Counted from the first letter of the stretch, positions 38,588 to 46,614 are shown. The stretch: 64,000 bases of DNA from Coprococcus phoceensis (GCF_900104635.1 NZ_FNWC01000007.1:2269421-2333420); one strand, 5' to 3'. Notes: generated from the sequence alone by a model not told the origin. Translations and numbers: made by a program.

Positions 38588-38617
38588 ATTATAGTCTATT
38601 TCCACCACTCATGTCAA
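38588..38617 (-). promoter_or_regulatory. Promoter of the second GH2 gene
   Basis: On the minus strand TTGACA and TATAAT are 18 bases apart, 62 bases upstream of the chosen ATG. Box sequence, spacing and several spacer positions match the first GH2 promoter. Confidence 0.75.
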
Positions 38618-38707
38618 TTCCAACACAACAATTTTTCGTATTTTTCAACCAAACCTCAAAATACTTTCAGCAATTTTATCATCAACTATCACTATGTTTT
38701 TTCTCTT

Positions 38708-38722
38708 CCTCTTGACAAGAGG
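38708..38722 (+). promoter_or_regulatory. Perfect palindrome around a TTGACA box upstream of rplY
   Basis: CCTCTTG-A-CAAGAGG is a perfect 15-base palindrome that contains TTGACA (38712-38717), 111 bases before rplY. A TATACT lies 7 bases downstream of the box, too close to be its partner, so the actual -10 is uncertain. It is an operator candidate. Confidence 0.4.
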
Positions 38723-38832
38723 TGTATACTGAAACTGTAACAAGGAAATACACTTAACAAAACCTCTTTGCAATATGAACTACAAAGTTGAAGGCTTGCT
38801 AAGTACGATTCAGTGATTGGAGGAAAAGGTAA

Positions 38833-39417
38833 ATGAATACTTTAAAAGCTGAAACACGTAACATGTCAATCAAAGCCAAAGCACTTAGAAAAGAAGGATT
38901 TGTGACCGGATGTATTTTCGGCCGTGAACTGAAAGAATCCATTCCTTTGAAAATGGAAAAAGGCGAAGTCGAACGTCTCCTGAAATCCGAAGGGAAAGGT
39001 GGAAGAGTCCTACTTCAACTGGAAGGCAAAACTTATGATGCCCTCATTAAAGAAGTAGATTACAATCCACTGAAAGGTTTCGTGGAAGAAATCGATTTTC
39101 AGGCACTTGTAAGCTCTGAAAAGGTACATTCTTCTGCTGAAATTCATCTCATCAACGAAAGTAAGCTTGTCGCAGGAATTCCACAACAGATGCTTCATGA
39201 AATCAATTACAAAGCCCTGCCTGCATCTTTAGTTGAAAAAATTGAACTTGATGTTGGTGACTTAAAAGTCGGGGATACCATTCGAGTAAAAGATCTCGAA
39301 ATCGCCAAAGATCAGAATATAGATTTGATGACAGATTTAGATTCCACTGTTGTCACTGTGACAGAACCACGTGTAAATGCAGATGTCACATCAGAAACGG
39401 AAGAGGCAGCCGAATAG
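38833..39417 (+). CDS. rplY: 50S ribosomal protein L25 / general stress protein Ctc
   Basis: 5S rRNA-binding protein of the TL5/Ctc form (194 aa). An N-terminal L25 domain (MNTLKAETRNMSIKAKALRK, GFVTGCIFGRELKESIPLKM, KEVDYNPLKGFVEEIDFQAL) is followed by the C-terminal beta domain (LPASLVEKIELDVGDLKVGD, TIRVKDLEIA). The tail is acidic (SETEEAAE). The start follows GGAGGAAAAGGTAA. It is the first plus-strand gene after the minus-strand glycosidase block and forms a single-gene unit, its stop codon lying inside the terminator hairpin. Ctc proteins are stress-induced in Bacillus; regulation here is not established. Confidence 0.94.
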   Translation: MNTLKAETRNMSIKAKALRKEGFVTGCIFGRELKESIPLKMEKGEVERLLKSEGKGGRVLLQLEGKTYDALIKEVDYNPLKGFVEEIDFQALVSSEKVHSSAEIHLINESKLVAGIPQQMLHEINYKALPASLVEKIELDVGDLKVGDTIRVKDLEIAKDQNIDLMTDLDSTVVTVTEPRVNADVTSETEEAAE

Positions 39418-39427
39418 GCTGCCTTTT
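39405..39427 (+). terminator. rplY terminator overlapping the stop codon
   Basis: GGCAGCC-GAATA-GGCTGCC followed by TTTTGT. The TAG stop codon (39415-39417) lies at the loop/stem edge. Confidence 0.72.
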
Positions 39428-39434
39428 GTGCTGC

Positions 39435-39821
39435 TTATGATTGTTTGTGCATCTGCTCATGCTCTTTTGAAATTTCCTCATAAAGCTCCGGAATCGTCCA
39501 TGTTTTATTTGTCTCTGTCAGAATCGCCTTATAATCTACTCGCTTCACACCATTTTTTCTCATCATGAAAAGTATCTGATCCAGCTTTTGATTTGGAATT
39601 CCCGCAAATACCATCATCTCTTTTTGCAGTTCTTCTCCCTCATAACACTCTGTTGTCGCTTCCATGTCCTTCAGCCCTGCAAGACATCCTATCTGCTGCA
39701 AATACTCTTTCTTTTCTACCTTCTTCATTCGAATTTTCAACGTAAATAAAATCATTTTTAAATCACGTAACTGCTTTTCATCTTGAAAATTAATCAACAA
39801 TACTGTTTCTCGCATAATCAT
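39435..39821 (-). CDS. DUF3783 family protein
   Basis: Small cytosolic protein (~128 aa) matching DUF3783 by its pattern: an N-terminal nucleotide-fold-like ETVLLINFQDEKQLRDLK, a middle GEELQKEMMVFAGIPNQKLD, and KRVDYKAILTETNKTWTIPE near the end. Function is unknown. The frame overlaps the preceding DUF5808 gene by 32 bases, so translation is probably coupled. ATGs at 39821 and 39815 both lie close to GAGGAG (4 and 10 bases); I give the longer form. It is the last gene of the GntR-DUF5808-DUF3783 unit. Confidence 0.72.
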   Translation of the reverse strand: MIMRETVLLINFQDEKQLRDLKMILFTLKIRMKKVEKKEYLQQIGCLAGLKDMEATTECYEGEELQKEMMVFAGIPNQKLDQILFMMRKNGVKRVDYKAILTETNKTWTIPELYEEISKEHEQMHKQS

Positions 39822-41214
39822 ACCACTCCTCTGTCTCTTCTTTATTTTCACTATTTAAAAATACGGTCATATCTTCTAATTGAATCTCTATAATCGGAGT
39901 TTCTTCCTTATATAAAAACATCATACATTTTCCGGTTTCTTTTCCTCTGAAATGCCCTATTAGAAATTTTTCTGTATCTCCTCCATTGCTTCTGTAAAAA
40001 TTATCTTCCGGCATCTCATCAAGCAGTTTTACAGAAAGAATTTGCTCCGATTGAATCTGGCAGTCATAGGAGGCTGCCCGTATATCCATCTTACCACCTG
40101 CCATGCGGACTGTCACCTCCGTAGTAGCAAACTCTACTAAAATAGCCGCAACCCATATAACACACCCTATAAGTACAGCGCTAATTACCGCTGTGAAAAT
40201 TTTTGCCGAGTTCTTCGCCATATTCATCGAATAATTCATACCACACATACGATCCTGAACAAACAACCTTTTGTCATGCGGGTTGCTGTACCAGCCATTT
40301 TTCCAATACACATCGTCATCCGTCTCAATTATTTCGGTATCGATTGACATTATTTCTTTCTTCTTCTGTAAAATCCAACATAAACCTCCCAGTAAAATTG
40401 CACCGGCAGTTACTTGCAGCAAGATGTATATGCAAAAATCAGCCGATGTCAACCATTGATTTTGCATCATACGGACAGAAACATACAGCCATGCTGCCGT
40501 ATTTACTGCGGTGCACACAAGCAGGCATATTGTCCAAGTCCGTTTTATCAACTGATTCAGTGTCATATTCACCTGACTATTTTTGCTGTATACAACAGTG
40601 GGTCTGCACTCAATCCACCAGTGCAAGACAAAGAAACACAGATTCACAGCTATTGCACTCCCAAACAACACCCAAGCGATGTTCTCCTCTCTCAGATATG
40701 CTTTCATCTCAGGAAACGGCATGACTGCACAAGTCAGGAAAAAGAATACAAGATACCACTTTTTCGGCAACGGCATTTTGTCTACATGAGCAGACACTTC
40801 CGTATCCACATAAATAATCTGTTTTGCCGATTCCATAACCCATCCATTCTGCACTTTCAGATTATACATTCTCCGATGTGTCCCATAGACAATCCAATAG
40901 AGACCGACAATATATTCCGTAAGCCAGACAGTCCAGACAATCACAAAAATCCCTATACCGGCAAATGCTAACCCACACACCAATATCCCCAAAATCATGT
41001 TCCAGTGCTGAAATTTTTTGTACTTCTTTTTATATATCTCCGCCATGTCCCGCACTGTTTTCTCGTCCACTTTTTCTTTTGGAATATGCACACCAAAAAG
41101 CATTCCCTCACTATACTCTTCTTTTCCCGCATATGCAAGCATACCAATCCCGACGACCATGATGTCCATAAACAGGAAAATAACTAACATGATAATTGCC
41201 ACTTCCATAATCAT
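39790..41214 (-). CDS. Multipass membrane protein with DUF5808-like domain
   Basis: A 474-aa membrane protein with about seven hydrophobic segments: one at the N-terminus, a pair at ~75-120, two at ~155-200, two at ~235-290 and one near ~350. A cytosolic insert reads DDDVYWKNGWYSNPHDKRLF, typical of DUF5808 and related SdpI/DUF1648 proteins. The C-terminal ~110 residues look extracytoplasmic and beta-rich. It overlaps the GntR stop codon by ATGA, so it is translationally coupled to the regulator, its probable controller. Regulators of the YtrA group often sit beside membrane or ABC genes induced by wall stress; the substrate or role here is unknown. Confidence 0.72.
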   Translation of the reverse strand: MIMEVAIIMLVIFLFMDIMVVGIGMLAYAGKEEYSEGMLFGVHIPKEKVDEKTVRDMAEIYKKKYKKFQHWNMILGILVCGLAFAGIGIFVIVWTVWLTEYIVGLYWIVYGTHRRMYNLKVQNGWVMESAKQIIYVDTEVSAHVDKMPLPKKWYLVFFFLTCAVMPFPEMKAYLREENIAWVLFGSAIAVNLCFFVLHWWIECRPTVVYSKNSQVNMTLNQLIKRTWTICLLVCTAVNTAAWLYVSVRMMQNQWLTSADFCIYILLQVTAGAILLGGLCWILQKKKEIMSIDTEIIETDDDVYWKNGWYSNPHDKRLFVQDRMCGMNYSMNMAKNSAKIFTAVISAVLIGCVIWVAAILVEFATTEVTVRMAGGKMDIRAASYDCQIQSEQILSVKLLDEMPEDNFYRSNGGDTEKFLIGHFRGKETGKCMMFLYKEETPIIEIQLEDMTVFLNSENKEETEEWYDYARNSIVD

Positions 41215-41603
41215 ACCTCCTCCATCAGTACCGGATGCATCATCTGAAACATTTTCTTGCAAACCTTAAGAAACTCATCCTCACTCATTCCTTTTATACT
41301 TGCTTCTGCCGAAAGTAGTTCTAACTCAGACTCCAATTTCTCCCGAAAGTAATCCTGAGTCTCCCTTATCGGGCAAACAGTCGCACCCTTTCTCCGGTCA
41401 ATCTCGATAAATCCTTCTAGCTTTAACAACTGATAAGTCTTATTGACTGTCATCACGTTCACTCCTGCATCCTGCGCAAGCTGACGGACTGTCGGAAGCC
41501 GCTCCCCTACTGCCAGTTCTCCCTTCCCAATCCCTGTTACAATCTGATTCCGCAGCTGCACATAGATTGGAACCTCGCTTCCCATGTCCAATGACAAAAT
41601 CAT
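41211..41603 (-). CDS. GntR-family regulator, YtrA subfamily
   Basis: A 130-aa transcription factor with an N-terminal GntR winged helix (PIYVQLRNQIVTGIGKGELA, GERLPTVRQLAQDAGVNVMT, VNKTYQLLKLEGFIE) and a short helical tail (~75-130), the size of the YtrA/YhcF group. Such proteins usually repress their own operon, which includes the overlapping membrane protein gene. A 15-bp-arm inverted repeat spanning its promoter is the obvious binding site. The ATG follows AGAGGTGATTAT. No effector-binding domain is present, as usual in this subfamily. Confidence 0.9.
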   Translation of the reverse strand: MILSLDMGSEVPIYVQLRNQIVTGIGKGELAVGERLPTVRQLAQDAGVNVMTVNKTYQLLKLEGFIEIDRRKGATVCPIRETQDYFREKLESELELLSAEASIKGMSEDEFLKVCKKMFQMMHPVLMEEV

Positions 41604-41624
41604 ATAATCACCTCTCTTATGTCA

Positions 41625-41668
41625 AATTAAGTATTATTTATTATAATACAAATAATGCTTAATTACAA
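41625..41668 (-). promoter_or_regulatory. Promoter and operator of the GntR operon
   Basis: On the minus strand TTGTAA and TATAAT are 17 bases apart (41640-41668). The boxes are embedded in a nearly perfect inverted repeat, AATTAAGCATTATTT / AAATAATACTTAATT (one mismatch, 10-base centre, 41625-41664). Autorepression by the GntR protein is the likely use. Confidence 0.72.
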
Positions 41669-41675
41669 TAAATTA

Positions 41676-41706
41676 GGACGTAATAAAATTCAATTTTACT
41701 ACGTCC
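41676..41706 (-). terminator. Hairpin after the PpiC gene
   Basis: On the minus strand GGACGTA/TACGTCC and AAAATT/AATTTT form a long stem followed by TAATTTATT, a weak terminator tail. Confidence 0.6.
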
Positions 41707-41728
41707 CAACCCCAAACAGCAATATCTG

Positions 41729-42466
41729 CTATTTTACATATTTTTTCTTCATCTCTTCTACTTTTGCATTGTATGCTTCATTTTGTTTTTGCTGAAGCAA
41801 AGTTCTTCTAATTGTCTCTTTCACTTCCTCAAGTGGCGCAACCGCAGCTTCATTTTTCTTCTCCACTTTAATCAAATGGTATCCAAACTGTGTCTTTACC
41901 GGTCCGACTACATGTCCGATTTCCGCTGCAAATGCCGCATCTTCGAATTCTTTTACCATCTGTCCTCGTCCGAATTCTCCAAGGTCTCCGCCTTTCGCTC
42001 CTGATGGACATGTTGAAAATTCTTTCGCTGCTGTCTCAAATTCTTTCTCGCCGGTTGTGATGGATTCTAAAATAGAGTTACATTTTTCCTCAGAATCTGT
42101 CAAAATATGTTTTGCACTGACAGTGTCTCCTTTTGTGAAGTGTTGTTTGTTTGCCTCATAGTAAGCTTCGATTTCTTCTTCCGATACCACAACATCTTTC
42201 AAAGTCTCTCTCATAGCCATCTGTGCAAGAATATCTCTTCTTGCATTTTCCACCAGTTTTTTGAACTCTTCCGTTTCCTCTAACTTCATCTCTTCGCCAT
42301 TTTTCGCAAACATATGTAATGCAATCAATTGTTCCAAGCACTGTTCTCTGAACTGTGGGTTGGAAAGATACGGTTGCTGCTCTCTTGGCACCCCCTGTAA
42401 AAACGCATCAAACTCTGCCTGTGTAATCTCTTCTCCTGCTACTACTGCTAAAACTTCCTGACTCAT
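41729..42466 (-). CDS. Cytoplasmic parvulin-type peptidyl-prolyl isomerase
   Basis: A 245-aa PpiC/SurA-like foldase. The N-terminal SurA_N-like helical part (EEITQAEFDAFLQ, PQFREQCLEQLIALHMFAKN) is followed by a parvulin rotamase domain (~115-210) with VSAKHILTDSEEKC, FSTCPSGAKGGDLGEFGRGQ, MVKEFEDAAFAAEIG and TQFGYHLIKVEKK, then a charged C-terminal helix. No signal peptide or lipobox is visible, so unlike PrsA it probably acts in the cytosol. It follows AAGGAGAAAATA and is a single-gene unit. Confidence 0.9.
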   Translation of the reverse strand: MSQEVLAVVAGEEITQAEFDAFLQGVPREQQPYLSNPQFREQCLEQLIALHMFAKNGEEMKLEETEEFKKLVENARRDILAQMAMRETLKDVVVSEEEIEAYYEANKQHFTKGDTVSAKHILTDSEEKCNSILESITTGEKEFETAAKEFSTCPSGAKGGDLGEFGRGQMVKEFEDAAFAAEIGHVVGPVKTQFGYHLIKVEKKNEAAVAPLEEVKETIRRTLLQQKQNEAYNAKVEEMKKKYVK

Positions 42467-42557
42467 ATTATTTTCTCCTTATTTTCATAATTATCGGCTG
42501 CTAAACCGCTTTTCTCTGATGATACTATATTTCACTCATTCTTTGCAAGACACCCTG

Positions 42558-43196
42558 CTACTTTACCCCTGCTTTTTTACAAATATCTTCCAGACAGCAT
42601 CTCTCGCAGTGCGGCTTCGTCCTTGCGGTACAGACATCACGCCCGTGATAGACAAGTCTGTGGCAGAAATCGCTCCCCTCCTGCGGCGGAATAATTTTCC
42701 ACAATTCCATCTCTACTTTTTTCGGTTCTTTCAAATCTTTGACAAGCCCGATGCGATTTACAAGACGAATACAATGTGTGTCTGTCACAATCGCCGGCTC
42801 CCCGAATACGTCACCCATAATCAGGTTCGCGCTTTTTCTTCCGACGCCCGGCAATTTTAATAACTCTTCAAACGTATTCGGAATTCCTCCATCATATTCA
42901 TCGCGCAAAATCTTCATACACGCACTGATATCCCGCGCTTTGCTCTTGCCTAATCCACACGGTCTTACAATTTCTTCAATCTTATCCACATCTGCAGCCG
43001 CCAATGCGTTCACATCCGGGTATTTCTCGTATAATTTTCCCACAACGATATTAACTCTCTCATCGGTACACTGCGCTGCCAGCCTGACACCGACAAGCAG
43101 CTTCCACGCTTCATCATAGTCAAGTGTGCAGTCTGCATCCGGATATTCCTTTTTCAAACGTTCTATTACTTCCAAGGCTAATTCCTTTTTTCTCAT
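42558..43196 (-). CDS. nth: Endonuclease III (DNA glycosylase/AP lyase)
   Basis: Base-excision repair enzyme removing oxidised pyrimidines and nicking abasic sites. At 212 aa it is the standard length. The helix-hairpin-helix LLKLPGVGRKSANLIMG carries the catalytic Lys, and VTDTHCIRLVNRIGLV carries the catalytic Asp. The C-terminal iron-sulfur loop is C-x6-C-x2-C-x5-C (CTARTKPHCERCCLEDIC). The ATG overlaps the stop codon of the DUF3878 gene as ATGA, indicating translational coupling. Confidence 0.96.
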   Translation of the reverse strand: MRKKELALEVIERLKKEYPDADCTLDYDEAWKLLVGVRLAAQCTDERVNIVVGKLYEKYPDVNALAAADVDKIEEIVRPCGLGKSKARDISACMKILRDEYDGGIPNTFEELLKLPGVGRKSANLIMGDVFGEPAIVTDTHCIRLVNRIGLVKDLKEPKKVEMELWKIIPPQEGSDFCHRLVYHGRDVCTARTKPHCERCCLEDICKKAGVK

Positions 43197-44227
43197 GTTT
43201 CTTCCCTTTCAATCTGTCCTATTCTTCCTAATCCGCGAAAAAATCCACAGTTTTTTCCTATTTTAACATGTTTTCCACATTTTGATACCATGAATTGCAC
43301 ACGAAATACAAAATCTTCAAATTCCAACATCGATACGGTAAATGGATGTTCTTCCGTGACAGTAATCTGCATCTGTTTCTTATAGTATTCCGGATACATT
43401 CCCTCAAATCCATCTTCAAGCATTTTCGCATGAATTTCTGTTCTCTTCTTTTGAATCCTACAATTCAACTCCTCACCGTAATCCCGCTGCGGATAAATTT
43501 CCGATGCCGCTTGCACTTCCTGACAAATGGTCTCATATAGTTTCTGCCTCTTCGGGCTCAAAAGCCTCCTCCCGAGCAGCCTCTCGAGTACTCGACTCGG
43601 AAATCTCCGGTAAAGACGAATCCACTTTATATATCCACGGTCATCCGCTTTTCTTGCAAGCCGCTCCATACAGTCAATCCCCTCATAAGTCGCCGGATAT
43701 TTATCCTCCAATGATTCGTGAACTGGTGACCACATTCGAAACGGCGGAAATTCAACAAGCCGCATCAGTGCTTTCTCTCCTTCATTGCAATAGCGCTCTC
43801 CCAGATAACTGTATTTCTCATAAATTGTCCCAATGATATAGACAAGCTGTCTCCAATGCTCCTGCCCCTCTACCCAGAAATGACCAATCCTGTGATACTG
43901 AAAACACTGTATCTTTTCTTCAAGTTCCTGAAAACAGAGCGTGAATGCATTTTCCTCCCCTTGCCTCACACTCAAGACATACCTGTCTTCCTCGATTGCA
44001 AGTTTTCCACTCACTTCAAGCGCATCATCGCGCAGATAGCTTCCTGTCATCTGACAGCCTTTTAAAATCAAATAATTCTCCACCGCGTCATTCATCATAT
44101 AAGGAATCAGATACTCTTCACCGACACACAGCTCAAACACCTGATATTCAAAAACTTCTGCTAACTTTTCAAATGCAGATGAGATGCCATCTTCTACGCC
44201 GGAAAAATATGTGTAATCTAAAGCCAT
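43193..44227 (-). CDS. DUF3878-like protein of unknown function
   Basis: A 344-aa protein I place tentatively in DUF3878. It is a soluble, Glu/Arg/Tyr-rich protein without signal peptide or membrane segment. Noticeable features are FRMWSPVHESLEDKYPATYE in the middle and a basic stretch RRFPSRVLERLLGRRLLSPK (~215). The C-terminal part (TVSMLEFEDFVFRVQFMVSK) seems beta-rich. The ATG at 44227 fits better than an in-frame start 48 bases upstream, which would extend into the preceding gene. It is coupled to nth downstream and follows a truncated nucleotidyltransferase. Confidence 0.62.
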   Translation of the reverse strand: MALDYTYFSGVEDGISSAFEKLAEVFEYQVFELCVGEEYLIPYMMNDAVENYLILKGCQMTGSYLRDDALEVSGKLAIEEDRYVLSVRQGEENAFTLCFQELEEKIQCFQYHRIGHFWVEGQEHWRQLVYIIGTIYEKYSYLGERYCNEGEKALMRLVEFPPFRMWSPVHESLEDKYPATYEGIDCMERLARKADDRGYIKWIRLYRRFPSRVLERLLGRRLLSPKRQKLYETICQEVQAASEIYPQRDYGEELNCRIQKKRTEIHAKMLEDGFEGMYPEYYKKQMQITVTEEHPFTVSMLEFEDFVFRVQFMVSKCGKHVKIGKNCGFFRGLGRIGQIEREET

Positions 44228-44246
44228 CTTGTTTCCACTTCTCTTT

Positions 44247-44420
44247 TCAATTCGCAAAACTTTCCACTTCGCCACCTTCTACCGCCAAATCAATATCACT
44301 TGTTCTCTTAAAGTCGCCTCTTGCTCGTGAACCAAACAAAATCACTTTTTGAATATGATATTTCTCTGCCAAATCACAAATTTCTCTCAAAACTTCTCCG
44401 TCAATTCCTGTTTCTTCCAT
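44247..44420 (-). CDS. Short nucleotidyltransferase-fold protein (MNT-like, C-terminus missing)
   Basis: A 57-aa fragment of a minimal nucleotidyltransferase (pol-beta fold). It carries the complete active-site signature GSRARGDFKRTSDIDLAV, with GS and the two catalytic Asp residues, but ends after EGGEVESFAN. Family members run ~95-110 residues and include a third carboxylate strand that is missing here. The ATG at 44420 follows AGAGGTG. Complete members pair with HEPN proteins as AMPylating antitoxins; no HEPN gene is nearby. It is probably a remnant, or a shortened form kept for translation of the downstream gene. Confidence 0.65.
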   Translation of the reverse strand: MEETGIDGEVLREICDLAEKYHIQKVILFGSRARGDFKRTSDIDLAVEGGEVESFAN

Positions 44421-44500
44421 ATCTGCACCTCTATTTTTCATTAAAACCAGTCACCCCAATATTACCATAACGTTGTAAATTTTTCTACCTTAAGTACAGC

Positions 44501-44537
44501 AAAATGCCCGGACCGTTTCACCTCGTCCGAGCATTTT
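44501..44537 (-). terminator. Terminator after the DUF2325 gene
   Basis: On the minus strand AAAATGCTCGGAC and GTCCGGGCATTTT pair with one mismatch. It lies 40 bases after the stop codon. Confidence 0.78.
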
Positions 44538-44576
44538 CATTCACTCAACTAACAACTCTCTCATGTTAGATTTTCA

Positions 44577-44861
44577 TTATCCCACGCATGCATTTTGAAG
44601 AATTTCATTCAACGCACTTTTGCTGCTTGTATGGCAGCGCACGATTTCTGCATTACATTTTTCCGCCTCGGTAATCGCGCATTTTACCATCTTGTGCGAC
44701 ACTGTGTTGGTAAACAGAATCAGTAAATCCGGACTTCCGATCTGCTCACTTAAGTTTGCCGACATCTGCGTAAATATTTTCGCTTTGCATTTATACCCTT
44801 TACATATTTTTTTATACTGACAGACCATACGGTCATGTCCGCCAACAATCACAACACTCAT
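44577..44861 (-). CDS. DUF2325 domain protein
   Basis: A 94-aa protein fitting DUF2325: a Rossmann-like start MSVVIVGGHDRMVCQYKKIC, LLILFTNTVSHKMVKCAITE in the middle, and CHTSSKSALNEIL at the end. It is small, cytosolic and Cys-rich (six Cys). Function is unknown, though DUF2325 proteins often occur beside redox and metal genes. AAAGGAGATTTCT precedes the ATG. It is the third gene after DUF3793 and flavodoxin, and may be co-transcribed with them, although a hairpin lies between flavodoxin and this gene. Confidence 0.75.
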   Translation of the reverse strand: MSVVIVGGHDRMVCQYKKICKGYKCKAKIFTQMSANLSEQIGSPDLLILFTNTVSHKMVKCAITEAEKCNAEIVRCHTSSKSALNEILQNACVG

Positions 44862-44922
44862 AGAAATCTCCTTTCTTTTCAGAAGAGGACGTCGTCACCT
44901 CTTGCGACGCCCTGTTTTCCCT

Positions 44923-45351
44923 CTATTGCACAAGCTGCTTTCCAAGTTCTTCACACGCGGCAAGCACTTCATCATCCGGTGCTTCCTGACAGATCAAACC
45001 TTCTCCGTTTACAATCTCTGCTCCTGCATTCTGCATACGCTCTACCCAGTCACGCATCCATTCTCCGTCTCCCCAGCCGTAGGAACCAAACAACGCGATT
45101 TTCTTGCCTGCCGCAAAGCTTTCTACTGCTTCGACAAACGGTTCCATCTCAGCTTCCTCAAGCACTTCTGCTCCCATTGCCGGGCAGCCAAGAGCGAACA
45201 CCTTCTCATCTTTCAAAGCATCCGGAGAAATTGCGCTAACTTCAGATACAACTGCTTCTCCTCCTGCCTGTGTGATTCCTTTTCCGATTGCCTCAGCCAT
45301 CTCTTCTGTGTTACCTGTCTGTGACCAATATACAACATTGATTCTGCTCAT
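44923..45351 (-). CDS. Flavodoxin
   Basis: A 142-aa short-chain flavodoxin, an FMN-carrying single-electron shuttle that can replace ferredoxin when iron is scarce. The FMN phosphate loop WSQTGNTEEMA is at residues 9-19, and the FMN-binding loops are ALGCPAMGAE (~52-61) and FGSYGWGDGEWM (~87-98). It lies 12 bases after the DUF3793 gene, sharing its promoter with a GTTAG-N6-CTAAY operator. This fits iron- or redox-responsive expression, which is inferred. Confidence 0.93.
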   Translation of the reverse strand: MSRINVVYWSQTGNTEEMAEAIGKGITQAGGEAVVSEVSAISPDALKDEKVFALGCPAMGAEVLEEAEMEPFVEAVESFAAGKKIALFGSYGWGDGEWMRDWVERMQNAGAEIVNGEGLICQEAPDDEVLAACEELGKQLVQ

Positions 45352-45363
45352 CTTTCATACCTC

Positions 45364-45981
45364 CTATACCACCGCTGTCTGCAGTATATTTTCATTATAA
45401 TATCCTATAATTTCTTCCATACTGACACCGCTTGAAACAAGCCGGATGAGCATCTCTTTTGCCATCTCAAACTGCTTGAAAATCTCAAGTTTTTTTGCGA
45501 CGTCTGCATAAACTTTCCAATATCCGGAATACAGAGAATTCTTTCCTCCATGCACCATAAAACCAGTCACATCTTCCACCGGATACCCTAAAAGCAGCCC
45601 CATCTCATGCGGAAATATTTTTGAACCATTCATATATGCCCGATAGCGCATCTGAAAAATACTGAGGATTCTTCCAAGCTGGATTTCGACATACCCTTCT
45701 TCGCGGAGTACCTCGCTTACATCCTCTCTCTCCAAAAATTTCTCCAATTGATTTCTGCGGAACAAAAGAAGCGTGATCTTCTTTTCATTCTGTAAAAGAC
45801 GATAGCAAGAAATACCTGTTCTTTTTAAAATTGCCCGCACTAATTTTTCATCTTCATTTGAAACAATCAACATATTAGAAATTTTTAATCCTGTGATAAG
45901 CGGCGCACATTGTAATGCCAATTGCGTCTCGATATTTTTCAAATCCATTCCCTGAACGATTTCAAATATTTCTCTGCTCAT
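45364..45981 (-). CDS. DUF3793 family protein
   Basis: A 205-aa cytosolic protein matching DUF3793: ALQCAPLITGLKISNMLIV near the N-terminus, LLLFRRNQLEKFL in the middle, and the diagnostic FPHEMGLLLGYPVEDVTGFM followed by SGYWKVYADVAK. The biochemical role is unknown; the family often neighbours flavodoxin and ferrous-iron transport genes in clostridia. The start follows AAGGAGGAAAT. It heads the unit that continues with flavodoxin and possibly DUF2325. Confidence 0.82.
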   Translation of the reverse strand: MSREIFEIVQGMDLKNIETQLALQCAPLITGLKISNMLIVSNEDEKLVRAILKRTGISCYRLLQNEKKITLLLFRRNQLEKFLEREDVSEVLREEGYVEIQLGRILSIFQMRYRAYMNGSKIFPHEMGLLLGYPVEDVTGFMVHGGKNSLYSGYWKVYADVAKKLEIFKQFEMAKEMLIRLVSSGVSMEEIIGYYNENILQTAVV

Positions 45982-45994
45982 ATTTCCTCCTTGA

Positions 45995-46047
45995 GTTAGT
46001 TATTTCTAACCTGTGTTTATAATATCTAATTTTATCCTATAAGTCAA
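45995..46047 (-). promoter_or_regulatory. Promoter and operator of DUF3793-flavodoxin
   Basis: On the minus strand TTGACT and TATTAT are 17 bases apart (46019-46047). An operator-like GTTAG-AAATAA-CTAAC sits just downstream at 45995-46010. The same GTTAG-N6-CTAAY pattern overlaps the ygbA promoter at 51987-52002. Confidence 0.65.
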
Positions 46048-46080
46048 GACAAATTATCAATAAAATTGTTCAATAACGCA

Positions 46081-46130
46081 TTGACACGTTTTGCATTCAG
46101 TTCTATACTATATTTTGTTTACAAGTAAAC
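46081..46130 (+). promoter_or_regulatory. Promoter and MarR-type operator
   Basis: TTGACA (46081-46086) and TATACT (46104-46109) are 17 bases apart, followed by the perfect palindrome GTTTAC-AA-GTAAAC at 46117-46130. It lies between the promoter and the marR ribosome site, as expected for autorepression. Confidence 0.78.
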
Positions 46131-46152
46131 TATTTTGAAATCGGAGGTGGAT

Positions 46153-46614
46153 ATGAGACAAACCGTGGAAGAGATGCTCGGATACTTTAATCAAATTCGC
46201 CGAGTATATGCAAATGAATTGAATTTGAAATTTACAAATGAGAATTTTTCTCCAAATGAAATTTCCATCCTGATTCTTCTTTCCAATAATCCCTCCATCA
46301 ATACAAGCAGTCAGTTATGTACGATTCTCGGCGTATCCAAAGGGCTGATCAGCAGGAGTATTGATGCATTAGTTGAGAAAGGATACATTATTTGTGCAAA
46401 AGATGACGCTGATAAACGTATCCAGCGACTTTCATTTTCTCCTCAGGCAGCTCCTGTCATTCAAAAGCTGAACGAGGAACTCACAAAGATGAACAATGAA
46501 GTTTTACAAGGTATTTCCAAAGAAGAACTTCAACAGGTTGAAACTACAATGACGAAAATTTTGACACGTTTTAAAGAAAGGAATGAAACACAACATGAAA
46601 AAAACAATGTCTAG
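46153..46614 (+). CDS. MarR-family transcriptional repressor
   Basis: A 153-aa winged-helix regulator with the MarR plan: N-terminal dimerization helix (TVEEMLGYFNQIRRVYANEL), recognition region (NTSSQLCTILGVSKGLISRS, IDALVEKGYI), wing with KDDADKRIQRLSFS, and a C-terminal helix. The ATG at 46153 follows GGAGGTGGAT; a TTG upstream is not needed. Its end overlaps the MATE transporter gene by 20 bases, so the pair is coupled. The palindrome in its promoter suggests it represses both genes until a ligand, probably an exported toxic compound, binds. Confidence 0.93.
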   Translation: MRQTVEEMLGYFNQIRRVYANELNLKFTNENFSPNEISILILLSNNPSINTSSQLCTILGVSKGLISRSIDALVEKGYIICAKDDADKRIQRLSFSPQAAPVIQKLNEELTKMNNEVLQGISKEELQQVETTMTKILTRFKERNETQHEKNNV

